A stretch of DNA of 43,463 nt from JAKLEX01 sp035327525 (GTDB taxonomy: Bacteria; Patescibacteriota; Minisyncoccia; Phycocordibacterales; JAACPR01), in assembly GCA_035327525.1 (NCBI GenBank), contig DAOLDC010000003.1, forward strand, positions 1-43,463. Direction: 5' to 3'. Made by a program: the position numbers and the translations under genes. This document shows, piece by piece, positions 27,220-33,584 of the stretch (within the stretch, counting starts at the first letter, position 1; every line of letters begins with the position of its first letter). The notes beneath the pieces were generated by a model that saw nothing but the letters and a program-made list of their open reading frames with translations, searched no databases and was not told the DNA's origin.

Positions 27220-27240
27220 GTTTATTAATTATAGCAAAAA

Positions 27241-27610
27241 ACCCTTTATGATTCTAACTGATTAAGTAATTGAAATAAAGTTTTGCTATTTTTAGCAATA
27301 ATCACAAAAGTTCTAGCCCATGATTCATCCCAAATTATCTTTCTCCAAAACGGCGATTTTAGCCGTATCGGTAGATCTCACATGACTGTTGACTGTCGTG
27401 GTCGTGAACCTGTGAAGTAAGACCTGGCAAGACCGTTTGTGACCTTCTCTACTCATTATACTAGGTGTCTCGGTCTGTTGGAAGTTTTTGTGAATGTTAC
27501 AAACAAGACGCAAAACACCCGTCTCGGTCGCCGTCTCATTTACAAGTTTTATATTTATTCTAAGTATTCCATTTGTATAATTTATATAGATGTCGTGTGA
27601 AATATTATAA
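27241..27610. other. Gene-poor stretch with a GC-richer block and a possible small RNA
   Basis: No recognised protein is encoded here. The short hairpin TTGCTA-TTTT-TAGCAA is at 27283-27298. The block 27350-27540 is visibly GC-richer than its surroundings and contains GTCTCGGTC twice (27467-27475 and 27521-27529). On the reverse strand a perfect TATAAT (27455-27460) is followed about 90 nt later by an ACGGC/GCCGT hairpin (27350-27366) and TTTT, which could bound a small RNA. A 62-residue reverse frame (27325-27513) has no recognisable features. Confidence 0.25.
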
Positions 27611-27614
27611 AAGA

Positions 27615-27641
27615 AAGCCTCGTATTGTTAGTACGAGGCTT
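27615..27641 (-). terminator. Rho-independent terminator of the SET-domain gene
   Basis: A perfect 10-bp stem (27615-27624 with 27632-27641) and 7-nt loop, followed on the reverse strand by a T-rich run. It lies 19 bp after the stop of the SET-domain gene. Confidence 0.75.
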
Positions 27642-27660
27642 ATCGTTGTTGTCCAATAAT

Positions 27661-28191
27661 TTACAATCCCTTAAGATACGGGTGCATATGTCTGAAGGAA
27701 TCCGTCTTTTGTAGTTTTTTCCAATCACAGCCGGTGATCACGCCCCTACAATTAGGCGACCCACAAAGACAATTCATTCTAAATCTAGGGTTACTCTCCA
27801 TAAGTCCATAATCATAGACAAGTTCGGAATTGATACAAATATCTCTGATGGCAACAAAATCTCCATCCTCTCCGCCAAATCCGACATTACCATCACACGA
27901 GTGATTCATGTGCCAGCAGGTTGTCATGAAATGAGGATTTTTATATGTGTAGAAACCTTGAGGTGTGCCCAGACAATACTTATCGACATACTCTTTGGTA
28001 GCATCATCAAGTTTTGGATATTCTTCCCAAGAGCACAAATACATTGGCGTACTTGGAAATCCGTTGCCTATGACTTCGCCTATAGAGATGTCTCTAGCAG
28101 CAAACAACCCTATCTCTCCTGGAAGCATAATTGATGGCCTTATTTTGACCATGACACTAACAATTTGATCTGCAGAAATTCTCTTAGTCAT
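27661..28191 (-). CDS. SET-domain protein (protein lysine methyltransferase-like)
   Basis: A 176-residue stand-alone SET domain. Key SET elements are G-L-F-A-A-R-D-I near 28-35, the pseudoknot motif N-H-S-C at 96-99, and E-L-V-Y-D-Y-G at 123-129, equivalent to the E-L-x-x-D-Y motif with the active-site tyrosine. It also has a post-SET zinc motif C-L-C-G-S-P-N-C-R-G (C141, C143, C148). SET proteins transfer methyl groups from S-adenosylmethionine to lysines; most are eukaryotic or from host-associated bacteria. The start is supported by a strong Shine-Dalgarno (AAGGAG) just before the ATG. It has its own terminator. The target is unknown. Confidence 0.88.
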   Translation of the reverse strand: MTKRISADQIVSVMVKIRPSIMLPGEIGLFAARDISIGEVIGNGFPSTPMYLCSWEEYPKLDDATKEYVDKYCLGTPQGFYTYKNPHFMTTCWHMNHSCDGNVGFGGEDGDFVAIRDICINSELVYDYGLMESNPRFRMNCLCGSPNCRGVITGCDWKKLQKTDSFRHMHPYLKGL

Positions 28192-28265
28192 AACTTCTCC
28201 TTAAAGGTTCAACCTAATACAAAATTACACCGAAATTTCAGCATGGTCAATATAAAAATTTCCTG

Positions 28266-28293
28266 TTGGTAAATATCTCGGGCATATGATAAT
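28266..28293 (+). promoter_or_regulatory. Possible promoter of the 28359-28904 gene
   Basis: TTGGTA (28266-28271), a 16-nt spacer and GATAAT (28288-28293), with a leader of about 60 nt to the GTG start. Confidence 0.35.
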
Positions 28294-28358
28294 GTTTTTA
28301 CCAGAATCAGGAATGTCTCCTGATGAAAAGAACATTCAAATCAGAAAGGAGTCTAATC

Positions 28359-28904
28359 GTGAAAAACATAAAAGCACAGACAAGTGTTCGGGAAATTCCG
28401 CTGAGTGACGAAGTGATTCCGTCAGTACAGGGAGAATTGTACATCTACGGAACCGAGCTCAGTCCACAACGACCTATCTATGCACTTATGAAGTGCAAGG
28501 CCAACAAGAATAGGCCAACCAAGTCCCTTCGACAACTCGGAAAGGAAGCCAACCTGGTCTTCCTGTTCGATGGAGAGAACGTGTCGGTCATGTCGATACT
28601 TGATGCGATCAAGAGGGGTGAATTGGAAGCAGGTATCGGTGGAGAATTATCCACTGAAACCAGGATCGCGCCTGCCGGCATTTCGAAGCACGAGTTTCTC
28701 GAAATGTGTGCAAGTGAGAACGTTGGTGCCATGATCACATGTTGCGAACTGGCCTGCGAAGCATCGCGGGTTCGAATATCGCTCGGGTCGGGCATGGTTA
28801 TTGCTGTCTTCACGGAAGATGGAAAATGCGGTTTGTTCTTGGTCGATTCAATTAATCAAGAACGACACATTGTCCATCTCAAGGCCTTCCACATCCTGAA
28901 GTGA
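28359..28904 (+). CDS. Hypothetical protein, 181 aa, GC-richer than its neighbours
   Basis: I do not recognise this protein. The GTG at 28359 is chosen over the upstream ATG at 28323 because AGAAAGGAG sits 7 nt before it. The product is soluble with an alternating alpha/beta look; it has a Cys cluster (M-I-T-C-C-E-L-A-C, about 135) and no membrane segment. Its codon use and base composition differ strongly from the AT-rich genes around it, which fits recent transfer. It is a monocistronic unit ended by a very strong terminator at 28922-28957, and is divergent from the SET-domain gene. Confidence 0.72.
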   Translation: MKNIKAQTSVREIPLSDEVIPSVQGELYIYGTELSPQRPIYALMKCKANKNRPTKSLRQLGKEANLVFLFDGENVSVMSILDAIKRGELEAGIGGELSTETRIAPAGISKHEFLEMCASENVGAMITCCELACEASRVRISLGSGMVIAVFTEDGKCGLFLVDSINQERHIVHLKAFHILK

Positions 28905-28921
28905 GATGAAGTCCTCACACC

Positions 28922-28957
28922 AAGCCACCACCAGATTCGTCTGGCGGTGGCTTTTTA
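28922..28957 (+). terminator. Strong rho-independent terminator with UUCG loop
   Basis: The outer stem AAGCCACC pairs with GGTGGCTT and the inner stem CCAGA with TCTGG, closed by a TTCG tetraloop and followed by TTTTT. The T-tract overlaps the stop codon of the convergent GNAT gene. Confidence 0.85.
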
Positions 28958-29425
28958 TATATATCTTCTCCAAACCAATCCCTCTCCGTCTTCAGGAGGA
29001 GTAACCTTACCGACTTGTTCAAAATCTAAAGTGTCGTGAAATTTCCAAGAACCATCGTGGGTAGTGGGACTAAATATTAACATCTCGTCGTATCCCAAAT
29101 TATTGGCCGCTTCGATTAATTTGGCTTTTAATTCCAAACCAACACCAGTTCTTTTTTCTTTTACAGCTATTATGTACAGCTCTGTGGGATTATTCCCCTT
29201 TGAAAAAGGTTTTAAGTAATCGGATAAATCTTTGAAACCTGCAAAACCGTCTATCTGACCTTTATTTTCAGAAACTAAAAAATGCTTTTTGATTGAGAAA
29301 CCATTGCTGTTTGTATCTTCCAATAAGTCTTTTACTTCTTGTATAAAATCTGGATCGTTCCAGTATAGTTTTAAAATATCAACAATTGAATCAAGGTCTG
29401 TTTTTCTATATTCTCTTATTTTCAT
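28955..29425 (-). CDS. GNAT-family N-acetyltransferase
   Basis: A 156-residue GNAT fold: N-terminal I-R-E-Y-R-K-T-D-L, a central strand I-D-G-F-A-G-F (58-64), strand T-E-L-Y-I-I-A-V (81-88) followed by the acetyl-CoA pyrophosphate loop K-R-T-G-V-G (91-96) and a helix, then a C-terminal strand. It would move an acetyl group from acetyl-CoA to an amine; the substrate cannot be inferred. It could be a metabolite, peptide or toxin-type acetyltransferase, but no antitoxin gene is adjacent. Confidence 0.82.
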   Translation of the reverse strand: MKIREYRKTDLDSIVDILKLYWNDPDFIQEVKDLLEDTNSNGFSIKKHFLVSENKGQIDGFAGFKDLSDYLKPFSKGNNPTELYIIAVKEKRTGVGLELKAKLIEAANNLGYDEMLIFSPTTHDGSWKFHDTLDFEQVGKVTPPEDGEGLVWRRYI

Positions 29426-29548
29426 AACAAAATATTAGCATCATATTTAAAATACATAAAGTTCATTAAAATCTCATCACTCATTCTCAAGGTACATCGT
29501 AAAATATCCAAACCCGATCTTCGCTCAATTTAAAATCATACTACTTAT

Positions 29549-30622
29549 TCAGTCTCCTTTTACCAATCCCAGCAAATCCTCTTCCTTTTCATAAGCCCTT
29601 AGACGACCAGATAATATTCCCATTCGATAAGATACGCCATCACTCATCAATCTCCAGTTCGTATCTTCCAACGCTTTTTTGATAATTTTCTGTAGATCAT
29701 GGCTACTGGCTCTATCAATCCTTTCAGGATTGGCGTCGTGTACAGTAAATGGAAGTAGTAAATCCTTACCCATATCTGGATCTCCAAAACGAAACTTTAC
29801 ATATTTAGCCTTTTCACAAATTGGTACCAATAATTCCTCTAATGACACGATAGTAAGTTTCTTTAATTTTTTAATCTCTTCGTATTCATCTTTGTGTTTT
29901 TCTTTTTCATTCAACCTATCCATAAAACTGGCAATCTGTTCAAGATTATTTCTTTCCTTCAGGTTATCTTCCAATCTTTTACCAGACAGACAAAATCTTT
30001 CCCTATCTTTTTCGTATTCAGTATCTATTGGTTCTTCTTTTGTAGTTAAATCAAGCTCGTCGGTTTCTTTGTAATTACAGCTAGAGCATTTAAGAGTTGT
30101 AACAACTTTTTTGTCTTCGACTCTTTCACTACTTCTTTCCAAAATTGACTGACATTTAGGGCAAATGTTTGGTTTGATTTTATACTCCTCGCCATCATTA
30201 AAAAATGCCCTGTGGGGTAGACATCCGTTTGGGCAATCGTACATAAACAAAACTCTGTCTTCCTCATCAGAATGATTCCATAGCACCTTACTGCTCTCAG
30301 AAACAAAACTTTGGCATTTCAAACACCTTATGTCTTTAGGGGCCTCAGCATTTTCATACAATTCGTCTTTTTCAGTATCTCTCTCAATCCATTCTTGAAT
30401 TGTTTTTTCTTTACTGTTATATCGATCGACCGTCGTATACAACAAATCATAGTGCAAAGCCATATCGCTTACCGCCCTATTTAGTTTTTTGTTTACCTTA
30501 CCTTCGTACTTCTGATCGGATTCAAAATTATTATGAAAATTTTCCCTCCAGCGACAATCTTCCACGGTCATCCGATCATAGATATCAGAGTACTCTTGTT
30601 TTGTTTTAAGGTATTTAGCCAT
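29549..30622 (-). CDS. Double zinc-ribbon protein of unknown function
   Basis: The start is set at the ATG at 30620-30622 (M-A-K-Y-L-K), giving 357 residues; the upstream ATG at 30655 adds eleven unlikely residues. Two zinc-ribbon-like sets are visible: C100-x2-C103 with C130-x3-C134, and C154-x2-C157 with C179-x2-C182. They sit between a helical N-terminus and a long, very charged helical C-terminal half. Such ribbons occur in nucleic-acid-binding and defence proteins, but I do not recognise the family. It is divergent from the 31005-32147 gene across an inverted-repeat element. Confidence 0.72.
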   Translation of the reverse strand: MAKYLKTKQEYSDIYDRMTVEDCRWRENFHNNFESDQKYEGKVNKKLNRAVSDMALHYDLLYTTVDRYNSKEKTIQEWIERDTEKDELYENAEAPKDIRCLKCQSFVSESSKVLWNHSDEEDRVLFMYDCPNGCLPHRAFFNDGEEYKIKPNICPKCQSILERSSERVEDKKVVTTLKCSSCNYKETDELDLTTKEEPIDTEYEKDRERFCLSGKRLEDNLKERNNLEQIASFMDRLNEKEKHKDEYEEIKKLKKLTIVSLEELLVPICEKAKYVKFRFGDPDMGKDLLLPFTVHDANPERIDRASSHDLQKIIKKALEDTNWRLMSDGVSYRMGILSGRLRAYEKEEDLLGLVKGD

Positions 30623-30726
30623 AAAAATTAGGTTTTGAAAGTAAGTAATGCACAATCAGGTGACCAATATTGAGGTGTGTATTACTCGCCCCCAGAGAAG
30701 GCTTTGTGTGATACTATAATGGTAGA

Positions 30727-30859
30727 TATATTATTTAGGTTAGATGTTTATCATTAAATTACATATTCCCTTAATGACAGGATTTTAATGGATTAACCAA
30801 AACATTTGAGAAAAGGCTCGCGAAAGCACATTTGTTAAACATCTAACCTAAATAATATA
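30727..30859. repeat. 133-bp element with perfect 24-bp terminal inverted repeats
   Basis: Left arm 30727-30750 (starts TATATTATTTAGG) and right arm 30836-30859 are perfect inverted copies around an 85-bp centre. The centre has its own TCATTAA/TTAATGA hairpin (30751-30757 with 30771-30777). The ends fit a TA target duplication, so a MITE-like insertion is possible; a large operator or recombination site is the alternative. Confidence 0.7.
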
Positions 30860-30941
30860 CCTAAAATAAAGAACTTATATACTCTATTATAGCACAAATA
30901 GTGCTTTTAGTCATCTTTTTTTGCTATATAAAACACCCTCC

Positions 30942-30961
30942 CAAATGCCAACAAATGCCAA
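30942..30961 (+). repeat. Tandem 10-bp direct repeat upstream of the 31005 gene
   Basis: CAAATGCCAA occurs twice head-to-tail (30942-30951, 30952-30961), one helical turn apart, 44 bp before the gene. It is a good candidate operator for a repressor or activator. Confidence 0.5.
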
Positions 30962-31004
30962 TTTTGGAAGACTATAAAAACAAGTGGGGTGTTACAATAA
31001 GGAT

Positions 31005-32147
31005 ATGGACGAGCTTCTGGCAAAAGAAAAGGTTTTATATGAATCCCTTATAAATAAAACTCGGGATCGGGATTTTTTCATTGCCCTACACTCCTACATG
31101 GAGTATATATTAGTTGACTGTTTGGATATCGTCGTTGAGCACCTTTCAGAATCCTACGCTGAGAGAAAGGACGAGATCGAAGAAATCGAAAACATACAAA
31201 AAGAGATTCTGGATAATGCTACAAAATTACTGTCCGAAATAGAGAAACTTATTAAAAAACACAAACTCCAAGGGAACGAAGTTCTCCAAGATGAAGTTTC
31301 TTATACTAAAAAGTTTTTGAGTGGTGAGGTAAAAATTATCCAGGGAAATTTTTTAAACAGTTTATATGATTCATGTGAGGATATCTTAAATAGACTTATC
31401 TCACTTGGCTTTGAAAAGGAGATTGGCAAGTGCGCAAAAATCTCAAGGGATTCCCGAATAAGCGACATCAATGCACTAGAAAAAAGAAAAGTGCTGTCCT
31501 TAAAAGAAAGTGCCTTTATTAAAAGAGATGCGAGAAGGCCGTCGGGTGCTCTGACAAGACTAATGGAAATGTATCAGGAAATAGTAAAGCAGGAAAGCGC
31601 AGATGTTAAAACGGAGGAAATAAATATTAATAATTTCATGAACATCCACATGAGTAATGCCAGAGATAAAGAATACGAAGGATTGATGACTGGAAAAATT
31701 GCCTCGGGTACCTATTATTCAAAGGAAAAGTACCTGTCTGACCTGGAAATAATCCATAACGCCATTACGTTAAACAAGGTAGTTAAGGTTAAGGAGGACA
31801 CTACTGATCGGATATTTTATATGAAGGACAATAATATTTACCACCATAAAAATGGGCTTATGCATTACGACCTAAACGGATTAGAAGAGCCGAAATATAT
31901 CGAGGCGTTCAAAAATGTAATAATATACATGCACGACCAAAAAAATAAAATAAGAATTTCGGAACTAGAAAAGTACATGAGCAAAGAAGAAAGAACAAGG
32001 ATAAATTATCGTAGCAATTTGGGAAATACTGCCAAGCCGTTTAATAACTTTCTAAAGAAAAACGGTGTGAAAAATATTCACCCAAAAACAAAAACACCAA
32101 TCCTCGCTGTCACTGATAGATATATAACTTTCAATAACAAAATATAG
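31005..32147 (+). CDS. Unknown helical protein upstream of the methyltransferase cassette
   Basis: A 380-residue soluble protein I do not recognise. The ATG at 31005 is preferred; an in-frame GTG at 30984 has no better ribosome site. The N-terminal ~200 residues are rich in Glu, Lys and Leu and should form long helices or a coiled coil. A middle stretch carries F-M-N-I-H-M-S-N-A-R-D. The C-terminal ~100 residues (I-R-I-S-E-L-E-K-Y-M through A-K-P-F-N-N-F-L-K-K-N-G) look like a small winged-helix. It lies between a repeat-bearing promoter region and a strong terminator, so it is a separate transcript from the methyltransferases. A regulator or sensor role is possible but unproven. Confidence 0.68.
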   Translation: MDELLAKEKVLYESLINKTRDRDFFIALHSYMEYILVDCLDIVVEHLSESYAERKDEIEEIENIQKEILDNATKLLSEIEKLIKKHKLQGNEVLQDEVSYTKKFLSGEVKIIQGNFLNSLYDSCEDILNRLISLGFEKEIGKCAKISRDSRISDINALEKRKVLSLKESAFIKRDARRPSGALTRLMEMYQEIVKQESADVKTEEININNFMNIHMSNARDKEYEGLMTGKIASGTYYSKEKYLSDLEIIHNAITLNKVVKVKEDTTDRIFYMKDNNIYHHKNGLMHYDLNGLEEPKYIEAFKNVIIYMHDQKNKIRISELEKYMSKEERTRINYRSNLGNTAKPFNNFLKKNGVKNIHPKTKTPILAVTDRYITFNNKI

Positions 32148-32150
32148 TCC

Positions 32151-32168
32151 GAGCAAATCAGAGCAAAT
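32151..32168 (+). repeat. GAGCAAAT direct repeat with a distant inverted copy
   Basis: GAGCAAAT at 32151-32158 and 32161-32168 (10-bp period), with the inverted half-site TTTGCTC at about 32229-32235 on the other side of the terminator. It may be an operator for the downstream cassette. Confidence 0.3.
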
Positions 32169-32186
32169 AAGTTAAATATATTAACC

Positions 32187-32215
32187 AAAATACCCTTATT
32201 TATAGGGGTATTTTT
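32187..32215 (+). terminator. Rho-independent terminator after the 31005 gene
   Basis: AAAATACCC (32187-32195) pairs with GGGTATTTT (32206-32214), followed by T's. It separates the unknown helical gene from the methyltransferase cassette. Confidence 0.7.
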
Positions 32216-32315
32216 ACTATGCCTACGTGTTTGCTCATCTATATTTAATTTGACTATTCTGTGAGAATTGATGGTAGATATGTGTAATTAGGCACGTATC
32301 ATAAACGTAAGAAAT

Positions 32316-32816
32316 ATGTCAAAAGAGAAAATAAAGTGGTCGCTAGTCACGCACGACGTAAGAGATCTGATTCCAAATGGATACAACCCAAGAAAGATCT
32401 CCGAAGATGAGAAGAGAGACCTGCGAAAATCTATTACGAATTTTGGAACAGTGGTTCCTGTTGTATTAAATATCGGTACTAGGGAAAAAATTATTATCGG
32501 AGGAGAACAAAGGGTAAAAATTTACTCTGAACTTCGTCTAGAAAAAATCGAATGTATAGTTCCCTCTCGTGAATTAACACTAGAAGAGGAAAAAGAGCTT
32601 AATTTAAGATTAAACAAAAATACTGGTGCATGGGATGAGGATCTATTGAAAGAGTTCGAAATGGACGTTTTGTTGGATGTGGGTTTTGGGGATGAGGAAT
32701 TACAGAACTTCTTTGATGATGTTGATTTAGCTGAAGATGAATTCGACCTCGAGAAAGCGATTAGCGAGACTACTGTTGCCAAAGTAAAACTAGGAGAAAT
32801 CTATAAGCTTGGTTAG
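32316..32816 (+). CDS. ParB-like domain protein (N-terminal part of a split ParB-methyltransferase)
   Basis: A 166-residue ParB/Srx-like domain: N-P-R-K-I-S at 24-29 and the G-G-E-Q-R motif at 62-66, the loop that binds nucleotide in this fold. A helical stretch and the linker V-K-L-G-E-I-Y-K-L-G follow, then TAG. Directly after the TAG the same frame reads H-R-L-L-V-G-N-S-T-D, which is how this linker normally runs into the methyltransferase in fused ParB-methylase proteins of phages and mobile elements. So this is the front part of a single ancestral gene (32316-33584) broken by one amber codon. As a separate protein it could still bind DNA or assist the methyltransferases. Confidence 0.85.
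   Translation: MSKEKIKWSLVTHDVRDLIPNGYNPRKISEDEKRDLRKSITNFGTVVPVVLNIGTREKIIIGGEQRVKIYSELRLEKIECIVPSRELTLEEEKELNLRLNKNTGAWDEDLLKEFEMDVLLDVGFGDEELQNFFDDVDLAEDEFDLEKAISETTVAKVKLGEIYKLG
32814..32816 (+). other. In-frame amber codon splitting a ParB-methyltransferase fusion
   Basis: TAG between G-E-I-Y-K-L-G and H-R-L-L-V-G-N-S-T in one unbroken frame. A change from AAG or CAG is the simplest origin. TAG also ends other genes here (for example at 12836 and 12091), so it is a true stop in this organism. Confidence 0.9.
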
Positions 32817-32825
32817 CACAGGCTT

Positions 32826-33584
32826 TTGGTAGGTAACTCTACAGATGAAAGCCAAGTTAAAAAACTGATGCGGGATGACTTGGCCGACATTGTCTTCTGC
32901 GATCCGCCATTCAACATCTCCTGGAATTATGGAGGAAAATATTGTGGAGAGTACAAAGATAATAAAAGCGAGGAAGAGTATGAAAGATTTATTGATAAAA
33001 GTATTGAAACATCTAGAGAGTTTGCGAAACAGGATTCTCACTTCTTTTACTGGTCAGATCCAAATAGTATTGGATTGACGCAGTCTCTGTATGACAAATA
33101 CGAAATTAAGAAAAGAAGAATTTGTCTTTGGATTAAGTCGAATCAAAATTGTACACCAAAAGTCGCTTGGAATAGGGTTTATGAACCATGTATATATGGC
33201 ACTGTTGGAAATCCCTATCTAAATTCCAACTTTAGAAATGCCAACGAAATTCTTAATCAAGAAGTGACAACTGGAAATCAGGTATTAGATGAAATACAGG
33301 ACATGATTGATATTTGGTTAGTTAAACGAGACGATACTCAAAACTATTTACACCCGACACAAAAGCCCGTGACCTTAAACGAAAAGCCGTTCAAAAGGTG
33401 CTCGGCACCCGGGCATATTGTCTTTTCTGGCTTTGCAGGGAGTGGGAGTGACCTGATTGCGTGCGAGGTTCTGCAAAGGAAGTGGAGAGGAGTCGAAAAT
33501 GATTTGATTTTTGCCACCATCATTATAAATAGATGGGAAAAATTTACTGGTCTTAAGGCAGAGAAGATACATGAAAATAAATAA
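32826..33584 (+). CDS. DNA methyltransferase, beta class (C-terminal part of the split fusion)
   Basis: Amino-methyltransferase for N6-adenine or N4-cytosine. The catalytic motif IV D-P-P-F is at 26-29 and comes before the SAM-binding motif I F-A-G-S-G-S (203-208), the order of the beta class. H-P-T-Q-K-P lies between them. As a separate protein it would start at TTG 32826 (M-V-G-N-S-T) with no clear Shine-Dalgarno; the true N-terminus is uncertain because of the amber codon 10 bp upstream. The catalytic region is intact. No cognate restriction endonuclease is recognisable next to it. It overlaps the next methyltransferase by 14 bp. Confidence 0.85.
   Translation: MVGNSTDESQVKKLMRDDLADIVFCDPPFNISWNYGGKYCGEYKDNKSEEEYERFIDKSIETSREFAKQDSHFFYWSDPNSIGLTQSLYDKYEIKKRRICLWIKSNQNCTPKVAWNRVYEPCIYGTVGNPYLNSNFRNANEILNQEVTTGNQVLDEIQDMIDIWLVKRDDTQNYLHPTQKPVTLNEKPFKRCSAPGHIVFSGFAGSGSDLIACEVLQRKWRGVENDLIFATIIINRWEKFTGLKAEKIHENK

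Larger units (their letters stand above)
30623..31004. other. Intergenic region holding an inverted-repeat element and direct repeats
   Basis: No gene is seen in these 382 bp between two divergent unknown genes. It contains TATAAT boxes on both strands (30715-30720 forward, and a reverse copy near 30885-30890), the 133-bp inverted-repeat element (30727-30859), a small hairpin AGCAC-AAATA-GTGCT followed by TTTT (30891-30909) and the tandem repeat at 30942-30961. Confidence 0.6.

Noticed and set aside
30727..30859. Integron attC-like site (GTTAGAT and ATCTAAC present)
   Set aside because: The two core-like heptamers are in the opposite order to attC (GTTRRRY first), the arms pair perfectly without extrahelical bases, and no integrase or cassette array is visible.
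32316..33584. Evidence for general UAG recoding
   Set aside because: Other genes, such as the MFS transporter and the response regulator, end properly at TAG, so the amber codon here is a local event.
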